From: Talpa occidentalis
Lineage: Eukaryota > Chordata > Mammalia > Eulipotyphla > Talpidae
Direction of reading: 5' to 3'
Assembly: GCF_014898055.3 (NCBI RefSeq)
Contig: NW_023603184.1
Coordinates: 27,444,808-27,508,807 of the forward strand
Length of the DNA: 64,000 nt
The notes beneath the pieces were generated by a model, which was not told where the DNA came from, searched no databases, and saw only the letters and a list, made by a program, of their open reading frames with translations. The position numbers and the translations under genes were made by a program. Shown here piece after piece: positions 23,590 through 36,010 of the stretch. Numbering within the stretch: position 1 is the stretch's first letter; each line of letters opens with the position of its first letter.

Positions 23590-23720
23590 GTGTTTGCAAT
23601 AACACCAGCAACAAGAATTAGCACTTATCTAGCACTTTCTATTTGCCAAACACTGCTCAAAGTCTTTACATATATTAATGGATTTAATTCTCAAGCTGGT
23701 CACTGGGCAGGGGGAAGGGT
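23590..23720 (+). repeat. MIR-like fragment
   Basis: TAGCACTTATCTAGCACTTTC, TGCCAAACACTGCTCAAAG and TTAATGGATTTAATTCTCA resemble the 3' region of CORE-SINEs. Confidence 0.5.
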
Positions 23721-23818
23721 TCCAGCTCCATATTTGCAGCTGGGATGAAAGGTTAAATAAATAGATAACAGATGAGCCTGTGATTGAGTAGACAGCCTGG
23801 GGATACTGCCACAGGCAA

Positions 23819-23847
23819 AGTCCTGGGGAAAAGTCCTGGGGAAAACA
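23819..23847. repeat. 14-bp tandem duplication
   Basis: AGTCCTGGGGAAA is repeated directly with one extra A. Confidence 0.85.
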
Positions 23848-23884
23848 CAGAGGGCATGTTAGCATCCACATATCCTCCTTTCTC

Positions 23885-24000
23885 TTGTTGAGTTCATCTT
23901 TACTGAGTGCCTAGTATGTGTCAGGTGCTGTCTAAGCACTGTGCACACAAATAGGAGGAAGTCATGGGTGTTGCCTGAAAGAAGAGTCTGGAAGACCCAG
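23885..24000 (+). repeat. L2-like 3' fragment
   Basis: TTACTGAGTGCCTAGTATGTG, TCAGGTGCTGTCTAAGCACTG and CACAAATAGG are typical of L2. Confidence 0.5.
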
Positions 24001-24194
24001 ACAAGTGTACAGATTCTCTGCACACAGTGTGACACATGGAGGGGAGCAGAGAACACTGAGGGAGAACAAAGGGGGGGCTCTTAGGCCATCACATGGTGTG
24101 GGGCACCTGAGATGGAGTGAGAGGGTGGCAAGGGAAGGCTTCCTGGAGTAGGTGATGCTAAACTTGAGTTTGGCAAGATGAGCAAGATCAGTTA

Positions 24195-24345
24195 AACTAA
24201 TGTTATCCAAACCTGGCTGCCCCAGACCAGCATCCAAAGAAACATTTACTATGAACATACTCATGAGAATTTCTGAGGAAGAGACCAAGAATCAGCATTT
24301 TTAACAAGTTTTTCAAGTGATTCTGATGCAGTCCTCTGCAGAGAT
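24195..24345 (+). repeat. hAT-Charlie (MER5A-like) fragment
   Basis: AAACCTGGCTGCCCCAGACC, ATCAGCATTTTTAACAAG and GTGATTCTGATGCAG follow the MER5A pattern. Confidence 0.6.
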
Positions 24346-24516
24346 GCTTTTTGGAGTTACTGATCAAGAGAGAAAGGAATCGTATAAACTGGCAGCAGAT
24401 TCACTTATTAATAAGCAATAGTGAGGTTTTACTGAACTCTGACCCTGTGCCCACCTTATGCTCGGCATGGTGACACAAATTTGAATAACAATCTGTCCTC
24501 AGGGAGGCCACGGTCG

Positions 24517-24655
24517 AGTGCAGTGGTTCTTAGCCCTGGATGGACACTAGAAACTTGAAAAGGGTCCATGGTTCCCTTCCAATCCAATTAAGTAATAATC
24601 TCTGGGGCTAGAGCCCAATTGATTTTAAAGTTCAGCCAGATTTGAGAGCTCCTGG
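24517..24655 (+). repeat. hAT-Charlie (MER5-like) fragment
   Basis: CAGTGGTTCTTAGCCCTGG is the typical hAT left end. GGGGCTAGAGCCCAATTGAT and TTGAGAGCTCCTGGTCTAA follow. Confidence 0.6.
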
Positions 24656-25789
24656 TCTAATGAGAGAAAGGAAAGTGACTTGGAGAACAGAACATTCTTT
24701 TACAGGGTGATGATGCAATGACAGAGTCATGGATGCAAAGGGGGCATTTACTCTAGCTGGCATTGGCTTCCTAGAGGAGGGGTGCCTGGAGCTGAGCCTC
24801 AAAAGATGGAGAGGAATTAGCATAGGGTGGGCAGACTGGGGAAGAGGTAGAAGATAGGGAATCCCAAACAGAGGACAAACTGAGCAAAACACACAGAAGG
24901 AAGAAATATTCAATAACGTGCTATGGACAGGGAGAGCTGGGCAGGCGCCATCATCCATGCAACTTACACAGTCTCCAGAGCAGCAGTGGTGGGAGACGGT
25001 GCTGGAGAGGAGGGCAGAGGTGAAGGATGGACTTTATGCTTGATATTGTGCAGGGTGAAGAGTTATGTAAAGATTCTAAGGGACGCAAGACATGATCACT
25101 GTGAATTTTTTCAAAGATAGCCTTGGATAGTGTGGAGGATAGATCTGAGAGGACGAAGACTCGCGCCGGGGAAACCAGGCAGAGCCTGCAGCAGAGGAAG
25201 AGACAGGGCCTGAAGTCAGCTTTGAGATGAGGCAGAGGTGGAAAAAGGAGCGTTCAGTGTTAGACTGGGGATGGGGGTTGACAGAGAGTGTGATTAAAGG
25301 AAGCTCTAAGCCCACATGTCTGGCAGGTGGTGATTTCATAGACTGAGAGAATAAGAACAGGAGAATTGAGAAGAAGCAATTTTTGTCAGATTCAGTCTCA
25401 ATCACCCGTGGGAACACCCAGAGAAAGCCGTATGACTGGCAGCTGGAGATTAAGTCTGAAGCTAAAGGCAGATGTTGGGGCTAGAGATATTAATTAGGAA
25501 CTTATCTTATAGGTGGTAGTAGAAAGCCAGAGAAGGTGGATTCCCATGGAGGTGGTGTATAGCAAGAGCAGATGGCTGAGGATGCACCTCCGGGGACACT
25601 TATTCATCCAGTGGAAGCAAGAGAAGCCTTGCAGAAGTTAGGTGAGAATATTCTGGGGTGTATAGTCCTGGGCCAAGGGAGTGCAGAGTTTCAAGGAAAA
25701 GTTGGAATCCTGTCAGTTCAAGATTTACTGTTATTATTATTTATATTATTATTTATTCTCTTTTTTCTTCTTACTTTTAATGAAGTACC

Positions 25790-25975
25790 ATTGCTTAAAC
25801 TCATGCCATGTGTGGCTACATGGTGGAGATGGAAGGGAGTAGGCTAAATGAAATAAACCAGAAGGAGAAAGATAAATACTGGATGGTGTCCCTTATTTGT
25901 GGAATATGGAGAAGCCAAAGGGTGAGATAAACTATAAAACCAACCCTTGAATATGACCATAGATTGGGTCAAGAT
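25790..25975 (+). repeat. Decayed L1 3' end scrap
   Basis: GCTACATGGTGGAGATGGAAGG, GCTAAATGAAATAAACCAG, GATAAATACTGGATGGTG and TATTTGTGGAATATGG match the last ORF2 codons of old L1. Preceded by an A/T-rich simple stretch (25730-25785). Confidence 0.65.
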
Positions 25976-27839
25976 TCTTAAATGTCCATTAAATTAAGCA
26001 GTTAGAAGTCCCATGATGACTTATCAAAAGCTGTTTCCATGGAGCATTGACAGGTGACTTGAGAAGTAAATTGGGGATGAAAACGTGTTGACTCTTTCTA
26101 GAAGTTTGATGAGAGGTGGAAGAAGGGGTTTGGACACAAAAAGGAAGTGGGGTGTTGAGAGATTTTAAGGAGCACACTGACTTCTTCTTTCTCCACCTAA
26201 AGCTTTATCCTGGCCACTTTGCCTCTGCATCCACTATTTTCTGAGCCCACTTCCAATCTCCCTGCCACCCTGGTTTCATCAGCCCCTTGGAGGAGTCATG
26301 GACAGATGCTATTTCATCATTTCTCAATTATTTTTACTCAGGTCTTTACCATTCATTGGATTTGTTGTCCATTTCAATATCTGGAAGCTTCAATGGGGCA
26401 GATGCTAGAAGGTTTGCAACTAAGGGGTGCAGAGAAGGGTAAGGAGCATGAACAGGACTCTAGTCCTTGAGCAGAGTGGGTGGTGGAGGGGGTCTACATG
26501 CTTCACCAGTGAGCTCCTGGGGAGTTTCCAAGCACTCTTGCCATTTTGCTATCAGAGGACACCCACAGTGGGGCTCAGTATCCTCCAGAACACTGTGATC
26601 CAACGCCCACAGTTCCAGATGGGTCCAAAGACACTGCTGTTTCCCTAGAAACACTCCCACTGTCAGGGACACAATCTGGGGCTGCTTCATTGGGTTTGGC
26701 CGCACTCCGACAGTAGTCTTTGACACCTCATTCTTCCTCCCAACTGCTGAAATCTCAGTGAATGTGGGAGTATGCAACCCAACCCAAGTCTTCCTCCCCC
26801 ATGGTGGTATTGGGGGCTTAGGGGATGGTTGCTGAACAACTCCTGCCTACGACTTAGCCTACTTTCTCAATCATTCAGCCAGAGCAACATTAGCTTAGTG
26901 GAGGGAACAGGGCCTTCATATGGAAAATTTAAGCTAAGATCAATCATTTACCCATTAGAGGAGAGAGGTGAGGCTTTCTGAAGGACTCCCAAGGGGAAGC
27001 CACAGACTTGGGGGGAAAAATGGAGGTTATGCCAACACTTATGGAGGCTTTTCTCACATAGAAGGCAACCCAAGCAATAATTTCCAGGCAGACAGGCTGG
27101 TAAGTAAGCTGGGAGCCTATGACTGGTATCTATTGTATTTTCCCAACTCTGGTCCAAGGTCATTTCCATAGGACATACAGCAAGGCTGATCAAAACTAAA
27201 GACATATTGCTTTTCTCTGGCACTTCTTAAGCATTGGTGTCTAGAGGAACAGAGGACGGTGGTAGGCAATGATGAGGTTCCATGAAGGTTAAAATAACCT
27301 GAAAAATGTCTAAAATAGCTTCCTTCTCCTGAGGGCCTCTGTGAGAGTGTATCCCACCCATCCACATCGATCAAGAAATTCCAAAGGCATATGGACATTC
27401 TGTATTGCTCTGGCCAAATGTTTGATGAGAAGCTTCAATCACGTTTATAGAGATAAATTTTGTGATAAATTTTGTGTACATTTTGTGAATTTTGGTAATT
27501 ACTGGTAAATCTGTAACTCAGGGCCATGAAAGAGTTAGGATCAGAGGAGCTGAGGACCTCGGAGCATGAGGAAGCTTGGAGTCACTTGGGGGGGGAACTT
27601 TCTCTTTTAAGATGAGGACACTAAGGTGTTTCTTCAAGATGCTGACCAGGGTGGGGCAGGAATAAGACATGGCTTAGCACCTCACAGTCAACCCCTTCCT
27701 TCAACATGTAGTATCTTTGGGGATTGAGATCCCACTTATAAGACTCCTGTTGACGCATGGGAAGAAGGGTTTAGTACCATGTTTGCTCGTTTGTTTCCCA
27801 CCAAACCCCAAGAAACCCATCCCCACAGGAGCTCTCTAC

Positions 27840-28025
27840 CTCTTGGGGTATGTTCCATGCCATGTAAACATGGCTTTTAAATTCATCCATCCAGACTTCG
27901 GCCACGCGAAGGGCGTTCCTGCGGACATGCACAGTGAGGTCCTCGGTGTAGGGCTTGTGGGCTCGCTCGATGTGGGCGATCCTTGAGCAGGGCAGGACCT
28001 CCACACTCCCGCCACACTGCCAGAC
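27840..28025 (-). CDS. GALNT18: GALNT18 exon ii: distal catalytic domain
   Basis: This exon has 186 bases, exactly 62 codons, phase 0 at both ends, running from VWQCGGSVEVLPCSR to YMAWNIPQE. The acceptor is TTCTGCAG before 28025 and the donor is GAG|GTAGAG after 27840. It continues directly from GIR in exon i to give the family signature GIRVWQCGG. The block VLPCSRIAHIERAHKPY corresponds to the region where active family members carry a conserved His and Arg near the active-site loop. The block NALRVAEVWMDEFKSHVY is the usual helix after it. The exon is richer in CpG than the surrounding intron, as expected for old coding sequence. It begins 28.0 kb into the window, and the next upstream exon is 33 kb away. 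Confidence 0.95.
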
Positions 28026-28784
28026 CTGCAGAAGACACGGAACCACACATCAGTGCTCAATCCCGACTTTGAGCCTCTAATCTGGCCCACAGGTGAACAG
28101 GCAACATGAGCATAAATGAATCAGCTCTCTTCATCTGGTCTCTCTAGACCACTGTCTGCAAAGAGAGGGAGCTGTACCTTGTTTCTACTCCTATTATAAG
28201 AAATTATTGGGTCATTAATTCATGTCTTGTTTCTTGTGGCTTATGAATTTACCAGCAATGAATGATTGCAACTTCTCTCTCCATCCTCTCCACCCCTCAA
28301 AGAAGAGAGTAGACATTGTACAACTGAAGATCTGGATTGGTCGTGACCCTGGAGGAGAAGTTAACAAAACCCTTGATAATGGTCTCTGCAACAGTGCTTC
28401 CTAAGGAGGGACTGGCAGGGCCTCCCAGCAGAGATGTCACTTTCAATGGACCACATGAGTCTGCAGAAAGGTAAGTGATCACCACAGGGACTGAGTCAGG
28501 CTGCCTTCTCTTTCTCCATCTTTCTGGTGCCAGTTTTGATAGAATCCAAGAAAGAGGAGCTGCGAAGAAGGGAATATGAAATTTCTCACTGGGTGAGTAG
28601 GAGCTTCACCTGGATGTAATTTAATTTTGAAAAACATGAAGAAAAATGACCTTGCATTCTGAGAATTGAGGGACAGTGTCTTAGTGTCTCTGCTTTCCTC
28701 CAGCTGAAAAAAAATCTTTCTCAAGACCTTGGACACGTGGTCCTTCTGTTGTGGGGTCTTTGCTCAATTCTCAGGTAGCACCCC

Positions 28785-28975
28785 TCTCCTGCCATGCCTG
28801 CTGCTCCCCTCAGCAGTGTCTTCAGTCCATTTGTCTGTTTTGCTCCCTGCTCTGTCTCTGGTGAATTCTCTCACCCTCTCATGCCTCTGACTGTATCCCA
28901 GTTCTTGTATAAATAAATACATCTTAAAAAAAAAATGAAGGAGGCTTTTGTTGAGTCTCTCAGGCCCCTCCCCTC
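28785..28975 (+). repeat. SINE subtype C, 3' half, with shared non-SINE flank
   Basis: It begins in mid-SINE at CTCTCCTGCCATGCCTGCTG and runs through CTGTATCCCAGTTCTTG to the (ATAA) tail ending near 28935. The following 40 bases (GAAGGAGGCTTTTGTTGAG, TCTCAGGCCC) match the 3' genomic flank of the SINE at 32280 almost exactly. No tRNA-like head and no A tail after the flank, so it is not an ordinary SINE insertion. Confidence 0.85.
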
Positions 28976-29582
28976 CCTCTGGCCCCCCAATAACTCTTAA
29001 TGTCACCACTTACATGCTGATAGATTATCCTGTGTTCCCAGAGGGAAGAACCAGTGCCATTTCTATCTCTAGCACCCAACACAAGGCTGGTAGCTAGCAG
29101 TACTTTTTAAGTACTTGTTGAGTAAATAAACAAATGATTGATGCTTAACCAGCAACCAACCAACAGAAGGTTGATGCTTAAAATGTGAGCTAAACCTGAT
29201 ACCTGGTCAGAGTTGATAAACAAAGCTTCAGAAGAAAAAATCAGTATCTCTTGGTGGACAAGGGCGGTCACTGGTCAGATACTAACAATTTGGTGGGTAA
29301 TGTTCACACATATAACATGTACACAACAACAACCACGGGCCTTTATCCAAAAGATGGTCAGCTTTGGGTTTATTATCATTCCTCTCTGTGTTAGGAAAAG
29401 AACACTAACCTGTGTATTTCATACCAGTTGGCTCCTATAGGCTGTTAGAATTGGAGACAATTCTGATTTACCACTTTTTAAGCTTGTTCTTAGTGTATTA
29501 CTCAGGCAGATGGACAGGAAACAGTCCCACTGAGCATCTACTATGTGCCAACACTGGGGTGTGTGTGTGAGGAAGCACAGTG

Positions 29583-29800
29583 TGGCGGTTATGAGCAAAG
29601 GGCTTAGAATCAGACTAGTTGGAGTGAAATCCTGGTTCTGTTTCATACTAGCTATGTGACCTTGGGTAAGTCATTTGATCTCACTGTGTTTCAGTTTCCT
29701 CATCTAGAACCTATCTCATGAGGTTGTTGAGAAGATCAGAGTGCTTCTCTGCAAAATCTTAGAAAAATTCTTGGCACATAATATGCTCTCATTATACATA
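29583..29800 (+). repeat. MIR
   Basis: AATCAGACTAGTTGGAGTG, CTATGTGACCTTGGGTAAG, AGTTTCCTCATCTAGAACC and ATGAGGTTGTTGAGAAGA: a well-preserved MIR. Confidence 0.85.
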
Positions 29801-30509
29801 TGATAAGCAGAATTTTTAGAATAAACCTGTGAGGTAGTTGTTATCACCACCAAACAAGGAAATAATAACAAATGAAGAAAACTGAGACTTATCCAAGGCC
29901 ACATAGTTGCTATTGAGAGCATCTGATGAAGAACCAATGCCTTCTTGAGTTGCCCATGCTTTGGAGGAAGTTCCCACACCCAGGGGTGGAACTGAGGATC
30001 AGTAGAGGGAGTCAGCGATGACCCCCCGGCTATGCATCTTCATTTCCACGACCTGTACATTCTGGGTATCCCACTGATTTCTAATTCACTCCGCTCAGAT
30101 TTTCAATGAAAGCCAGTGAATATTGTGAATATGTTATTGACAACACAAAGAGTCAGGGTAATTATTCTTTTTGCAACTGGAATGGAAGCTACTCCTTGAC
30201 ATATTTCAGCAACACAACACAGAACATGATTGTCACAAAGCTCTTTTATCTCCAGACCTGTTTTCAGAGTCGGTGCAGTATTATTTCACCTTAGAGTGGG
30301 TGCATCTGCAGCACTTCTAATGGGAAGGGTGGAGGCAGCACCTCCCCTCCCGCCCTGAGCTGCACATAAAGGGAGCCTGTGAACCCCAATGAACTCTTGA
30401 ATACACTTCCCTTTCCCCATCCTGCAACCACCTGCCCTCATCCAGACCCCCCACACCCCTGCCCCAGACTGCCATCATACCTCATCTGGACTCTGCAGCA
30501 GCACCAAAC

Positions 30510-30760
30510 CACTGTCCTCCCTTCTGCCAGTTTCTTCTCCACACAGCATCCAGAGTGATCTTTTGAAAGTGTAAATTGGATCACACCCCCTGCTTGGGCC
30601 TCCCTAGCAGAGCCCCTGCCGTCCTCAGGCAGTCCCTGCCACCCGCTCCAGGTTCTGCTTGCCCCTGAGACTCCCTGTGCTGCATCACTCCCCTTCAGCG
30701 TGGTTAGCCTGTCACGTTCCTTGTCCCTGCTCTGTCTTTCCTGATCACAGCACGCTTGTA
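30510..30760 (+). repeat. L2-like 3' fragment
   Basis: CAGAGTGATCTTTTGAAAG, ATTGGATCACACCCCCTGC, GAGACTCCCTGTGCTGCA and CCTTGTCCCTGCTCTG are in L2 3' order. Confidence 0.6.
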
Positions 30761-32279
30761 CTTGCTTGTTTAATTATCTCCTCTTTCAAAATGTTCTCCA
30801 AGCTCTTTGCCACATTCTCCTCTAGCCATGTGCTAAATGGTGTCCGGGAGAGATGAGGGTTTCCAGCAGAGGTGGAGCAGCTGGGCACAGGGGCTGAGGC
30901 ACACCGTGTTCTGAAGCATGGCTTTGGGGCCAGCAAGAATTGGATTCAAAGTTTTTACTTTTGCCACCTGCTGCTGGGTCACCTTTGGCAGGCTACCTTT
31001 CCTCTCCAGCCTGTTTCACCTAGTCAAAGGAGGTGGAGGGCGGATATGAGTTTACCCCTGTGCCTGCCTCAATATGAGCACCACAGTAGTCAAGGAGGTG
31101 GGGACAGGGCCCAGGGGGCAATTCTGTCACCCACGTGTGCAGGCTGAGCAGCGACTCTGGGCTACTTACATAAGAAAGGCTGATCCTCCTGAAGAGGACT
31201 CGGGGCTCAGGAATCCCCTGAAAATGCCAGATGTGAGAAGCCCTCAGTCTGCACTTGTTATTACTTTATATTGACCATTATAATCGCTGCTTTTTGGCTT
31301 CTCTTCTACATCCACCTTCAGGGAACAAATGACCACGGAGGCTCATGTGTCTGGCTGGAGCCCAACAGAGGACAGAAGGGCTGAGATTCAGAGGGTCCTG
31401 CCCAGCAGCCTGAGACCGAGCACTTGCTGACCCAAAGGTCATCTCCTCTCCCTCCTCCAGGCACCCCCTCACACTGGAACTTGTAATGCCAGACCACCCT
31501 TCTGGCTCACACCTGCACCTGCCATCCAGTGGCCCTTCTCTCTGGCACAGCCCTTCCTGTCTGTCCACAGGTGGATGATTCCTTCTGGGGAAAGGAACTC
31601 ATCTATGGAGATGGGGAGGGCATCTGCCTTGAATACGGCCTTTGGGCTCTTGGCAGCTGGGTGTGGGAGTAGAAGATGTGGCTTCAGCATGTTTATCCTG
31701 GCACTTCCGGGCCAAAATGACACTGAAATAAACAATAAAAAACCTGCACCCGCGATGCTGGGGCAAGGAGAGGCGTCACCAATCACTGGTTTGCTACAAA
31801 CTGATTCTCAAAAGAATTTCCCACAACTGACCTTGGAAACACTCTCATGAAGGATTGACAAGGGACAGGAAAGGAGATCACCTGTGTTTGCACCTCCTGG
31901 AGCATGAGGTCTAATCAGGAAATTCCTGTGAAGGCTTGGGGCAGGGATGACAAAGTAGGAGAGCTGGGCCTGGGACATATGTCATAGTTGGAGTGACCCA
32001 GCAGCACCCAAACCAGATGGAGGCTACGGACAGGAAGGGCTGTGCCCAAAGGGTAAAGCTGTGAGACAGAATGACGGTCTGGCACTGCAAGTTCCAGGGT
32101 GAGGGGACGCTTAGAGAAGGGAGTAGGGGGAAGACAGGCACCAGAGGAGAGAGTGAGAAATGAAGACCAAGGGTCAATAAGCTAGAGGTCAGATGAGGTC
32201 ACAGAGCTCAGGAAGCAACTACCTAGATGTCTTCAAAGGGTGCATATAACTCAGGCTCATTAAAATGAGGGAGGCTTTT

Positions 32280-32540
32280 GGCCTCCCCAGTGGCGCAGCA
32301 GGTGGAGCGCTGTGCTGTGAAGATGCCTGCAGCCTCTGCAGTGCGGGTTCGATTCCCGGCTGGCCAGGGAGAAAACCCACATGGTGCAGCAGAGCTCTCC
32401 TGCCACGCCTGCTGCTCCCCTCAGCAGTGTCTTCAGTCCATCTGTCTGTTTTGCTCCCTGCTCTGTCTCTGGTGAATTCTCTCACCCTCCCGTGCCTCTG
32501 ACTGTATCCCAGTTCTTGTATAAATAAATAAATCTTAAAA
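32280..32540 (+). repeat. tRNA-derived SINE, subtype C
   Basis: Head GGCCTCCCCAGTGGCGCAGC, B box GGTTCGATTCC at 32346-32356, body with CAGCAGTGTCTTCAGTCCAT, 3' end CTGTATCCCAGTTCTTG and (AAAT) tail. The 18-bp target duplication AAAATGAGGGAGGCTTTT (32262-32279) recurs at 32541-32558 with one mismatch. Confidence 0.96.
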
Positions 32541-32654
32541 AAAATGAGGAAGGCTTTTGTTGAGTCTCCCAGGCCCTGGGACACCTGACACCTGTCAGTC
32601 CAGGGCTGGACCCTGTGGCTTCTAATGGGCACCAGACCATGTGGTTTTTGATCA

Positions 32655-32960
32655 CCTCAAGTTCTTTCCTACCTCTGTGCTTTTGCACCTGCTTTTCCAA
32701 CTTTATGGAATATTACCCAGCTCAAATATTACCTTCTTTGACTTGCTGAGTCTAAATTAGAATCCTTCTGAGTACTTATAGTCCCCAATCTTTTTCTTAA
32801 TAATACTTATTTACAATACTTCTGTCTATGCATTTATTCTCTCCATGCCTGCCCTATGGGCCCTACTAGACTATAAGCTCTAGGAAGACAAGGATCATGT
32901 CACACTCACCACCATGGGCATTTGACATATATTCAGTAAGTGATTTGATTGAGTGAGCCC
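32655..32960 (+). repeat. L2-like 3' end
   Basis: TTCCTACCTCTGTGCTTTTG, CTGCCCTATGGGCCCTACTAG, AGACTATAAGCTCTAGGAAG and CATATATTCAGTAAGTG follow L2 order through to its 3' end. Confidence 0.75.
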
Positions 32961-34980
32961 AGCAATTCAAGAGTCCTGGGCTTTCACTAACGACGGAGAG
33001 CTAGTTTTAACTTGCTCAGCTGGATCTTCTAATAAAGGCGATAAACATAAAATGTGGCCAGATTTTACTGAGCACAATGACTTCCTTCAAACCCAAGTGG
33101 TTTTTCAGCAAAGCGCTGACATTTAAGTGCATAGTGCTGCAACTGAAGAGAGTTACTTCGGCTGCAGAGCTTAAATTAACATCGTAAAATCCGGGAAGTC
33201 ATCAAATGAGCACGGGCTGTAGCAGGTGGCTTTGTTTTGGGGAACTATGAACTCTGCAGAGACAGCCCCCAACCTCACCAACGTTCACAGATGCCCACAG
33301 AGGAGCTGCTGCACCCTCCCCAAAATGTGGCCTAGAACTTGAAGTGGATAGTAACAGTTCACAGTTACACAGGGTGGAGCAAAGTTCCACTCAACCACCA
33401 GCCTTTCCCAAAGAGCCTTATCCTGTTACTGTTTCTGAAAAGCTTGAAGCATCCCCCAGGGAACAAGAAAGCATGCAGGTCTTGGGGGTTGATGGAGGGC
33501 TTGAACCCTGCCTCTATTGCACGTTAGTCTTTCACTGGAAAGAATAATGATACCCTGGAGGTTTAAAAGTGATGCCGCATGAAGAGCTCTCACTAGCAAA
33601 GCCAGACACTTGTGGATTCCTAGGAAGGTTCCTTTCCCTTCCCAGGACTGGGAGCTATGAGTACAAGGTCAGGGTCAGAAGACTGAGTGTTTTGGACAGA
33701 AACTCTGCATGGACATAAACACTGATATAAACAAGACTGTAGCTCTTCCAAGCCTCAGTTTCCCCAACTCCCGAATGGAGGAGCTGGACTCAGTGATGTC
33801 TAAGATCCCCTGTTTTTCACATTCTGTGATTCTGTTTTATGCTAGTACTCAAATAACATCCCATATTGGAGGCACTTCTGGCAGAGTTCTAAATGGGGAA
33901 GACTGACTATACCTGGAAGCCAGGCAGGCACCAGGATACGGTGCACCCACGTCTCCGACTCGTGATGGCCCTGCAGCCTGTGGCCAGAATAGCACGTGAC
34001 TTATACTCCTCTGTTAAATCCAGTTGCTTGTGAATGTCTTTCTGAAGGTTTGTGTTGAGAAGGATGCGGAGGCTCTCTCCAGGCTCAGTGAAAAAGCATG
34101 CTACAATTTATTCCTGATGTTTACTGTGGGGAAAGGTTTGGTTCCACAGGATAAAATCCCAAATGTTTTCCAGCTTTTATTTCCTTATGACTTTTAATGA
34201 GCTCTTCGCTCTTGGCAAAATGTTCTACTGTTCCCTCAGCCCAGAAAGCCTCCTTCCTGCTCTCTATCCATCCAAAGCCAGTCTGGCCCAGATCCTTGAA
34301 ACTCGTGAAACACATGATTTGTACCACTCATGTGGTCCTTATTTCTTGGCTCATGTGGTTCATTATCTTTTTATGTATAGCTGTCTCAACTATCTTGGCT
34401 GTGCAATGCTGAGACAAGAGTAGAAAGCCAAACCCGGCAGGCTGGGAGGAGGAAGACAAGGAGGGTGGAGGCTGAGAGTGAGGCCTGAGGAGAGCTGGTA
34501 GAAAGAAGACCAGAAGCTCATTTGCATAGTGGCTGCAGCTCACAAATGTAGGCAAGTGATGACACTGAGCAGGGCCAGGACGCTCATCTCAGGTGCCATA
34601 GGCACCTCCTTGTCACACCCTAGTCCTGTCCTGTATGAGAACACGAAGGGAAGAGAGGTCAAATATGGGCAAGGCTAAGAAAAAGCCAGAGAGCCACAGA
34701 AAGTCAAGTGTATGAGTTAGAGGAGGGGCTGGGCTAGGGACAATGTAAAACATGGAACCAACACTTGACACCCTTAGTGTCCAGGAAGATCACATTCCTC
34801 GGCATGATTTGCAAGATCTCTGGTTCTCCCATTCACTGCAGCTTCATCTCGCACCCTCTACGGTCCAGTGACCCCAAATTTTCCTAGTTCTAGGGCACAC
34901 CATGTTCTTAGAGTTCTGCCTCCTTCCCATATCATCCCTTCACTGGAAATTTTCTCCCCTCCCCACCACAACATACATTT

Positions 34981-35185
34981 AGTCATGTCGCTTAACGATG
35001 TTTTGGTCGACGAGAGATGGCATATACAACAGCAGTCCCAACTGACTATACCATAGAGCCTCAAAAGTGTTGTAGTAGGCTGTATCATCTAAGTTTGTGT
35101 GATTACACTCTGACACTCACACAACATTGAAATCATGGAATGATGTACTTCCCAGAACTTATTCCTGTCGTTAAGTGAGCATGAT
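34981..35185 (-). repeat. MER2/Tigger-like DNA transposon, nonautonomous
   Basis: AGTCATGTCGCTTAACGATG at the left end and its near-complement TGTCGTTAAGTGAGCATGA at the right end form terminal inverted repeats. Internal TGTAGTAGGCTGTATCATCT is the complement of the MER2 core phrase, which gives the orientation. Confidence 0.75.
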
Positions 35186-35489
35186 GGCATTTGCCTGGCT
35201 AATTTCTACCTGCTTTTCCTGGATGCCCTCAATTTGGTTAAATGCTTCTGCTACGCATGCCCATAACATCTGCACTTCCTCTTGCACTGCATTTAATGAT
35301 AGCTGTGTATCTGTGTAAAATGCATATGTACCGTTTAAAGACATATAATACAAGGGGGCAGCTGTTTACCTACTCCCTGTTTAAATAACATTGGTGGTTA
35401 CTTAGAAACCTCTGTGTGTTCCTCCTTGCTCCCTAAGGTAATTCATTATCCTAAATTTTGTTCATAATTTCCCTGCCATCAACTTAAAC

Positions 35490-36010
35490 TACCTGTTTTG
35501 TTCTACCTGTTTTTGAATGCTATATAAATGGAAGCGCCGTGTCTGCATTCTGCAACTTGCTTCTTGCTTCATTTATTTTCAGCACCCTGGTGCTCCATTG
35601 TATAAATAGACAGCATTTATTTATGCATCCTCTTTTTAGTTGACAGGCTGGTTGTTCCCTGTATTATGAATAGTGCTCCTTGGAACATTCTGGGATATGT
35701 CTTTTGGTGCCCAGAGCGGACACCTCTTCGCATGTTTACACTACAATGAAATTTCTGAGGCTTAGGCTATACACATATTCAATTTTTCTAGGGAAAGTGA
35801 AACTCTTTCCAAAATGAATGTATTAGTTCCACTCTCACCAGCACAGATGAGAACTCATGTTGCTTCACATCCTTGCCAACATTTGGCATTGTCTAACTTT
35901 TTAATTTTTGCCAATCCAACTAGCGTGAAATTTGCTTTTGCTGTAGTTTCAAGTTGCAACTCCCTGATTATCCATGAGACAGAGCATTTTCCCTGTTTAT
36001 ACATCCACAA
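35490..36010 (-). repeat. Old L1 3' region
   Basis: Minus-strand decayed ORF2 end: ATATAAATGGAAGCGCCGTG, AGCACCCTGGTGCTCCATTG, ATGAATAGTGCTCCTTGGAAC, CTCTCACCAGCACAGATGAG and TTGCCAACATTTGGCATTG, in inverted ORF2 order. No surviving frame. Confidence 0.7.

Larger units (their letters stand above)
20183..27839 (-). other. GALNT18: Intron between exons ii and iii
   Basis: 7.7 kb. It holds a SINE (20425-20688), MIR/L2 scraps (20880-20990, 23590-23790, 23885-24000), an MLT1 LTR (22735-23165), two hAT-like fragments (24195-24345, 24517-24655) and an L1 3' scrap (25790-25975). Stretches 20990-22730 and 26000-27839 hold no feature I can name; reading frames there are short and unrelated to known families. 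Confidence 0.8.

Noticed and set aside
26460..26777. A 105-codon minus-strand frame in unique sequence.
   Set aside because: No motif, no splice or conservation evidence, and composition typical of chance frames.
31105..31125. A second CTCF-like match (GCCCAGGGGGCA).
   Set aside because: Only 10 of 12 core positions fit, a level expected by chance in this length of GC-rich DNA.
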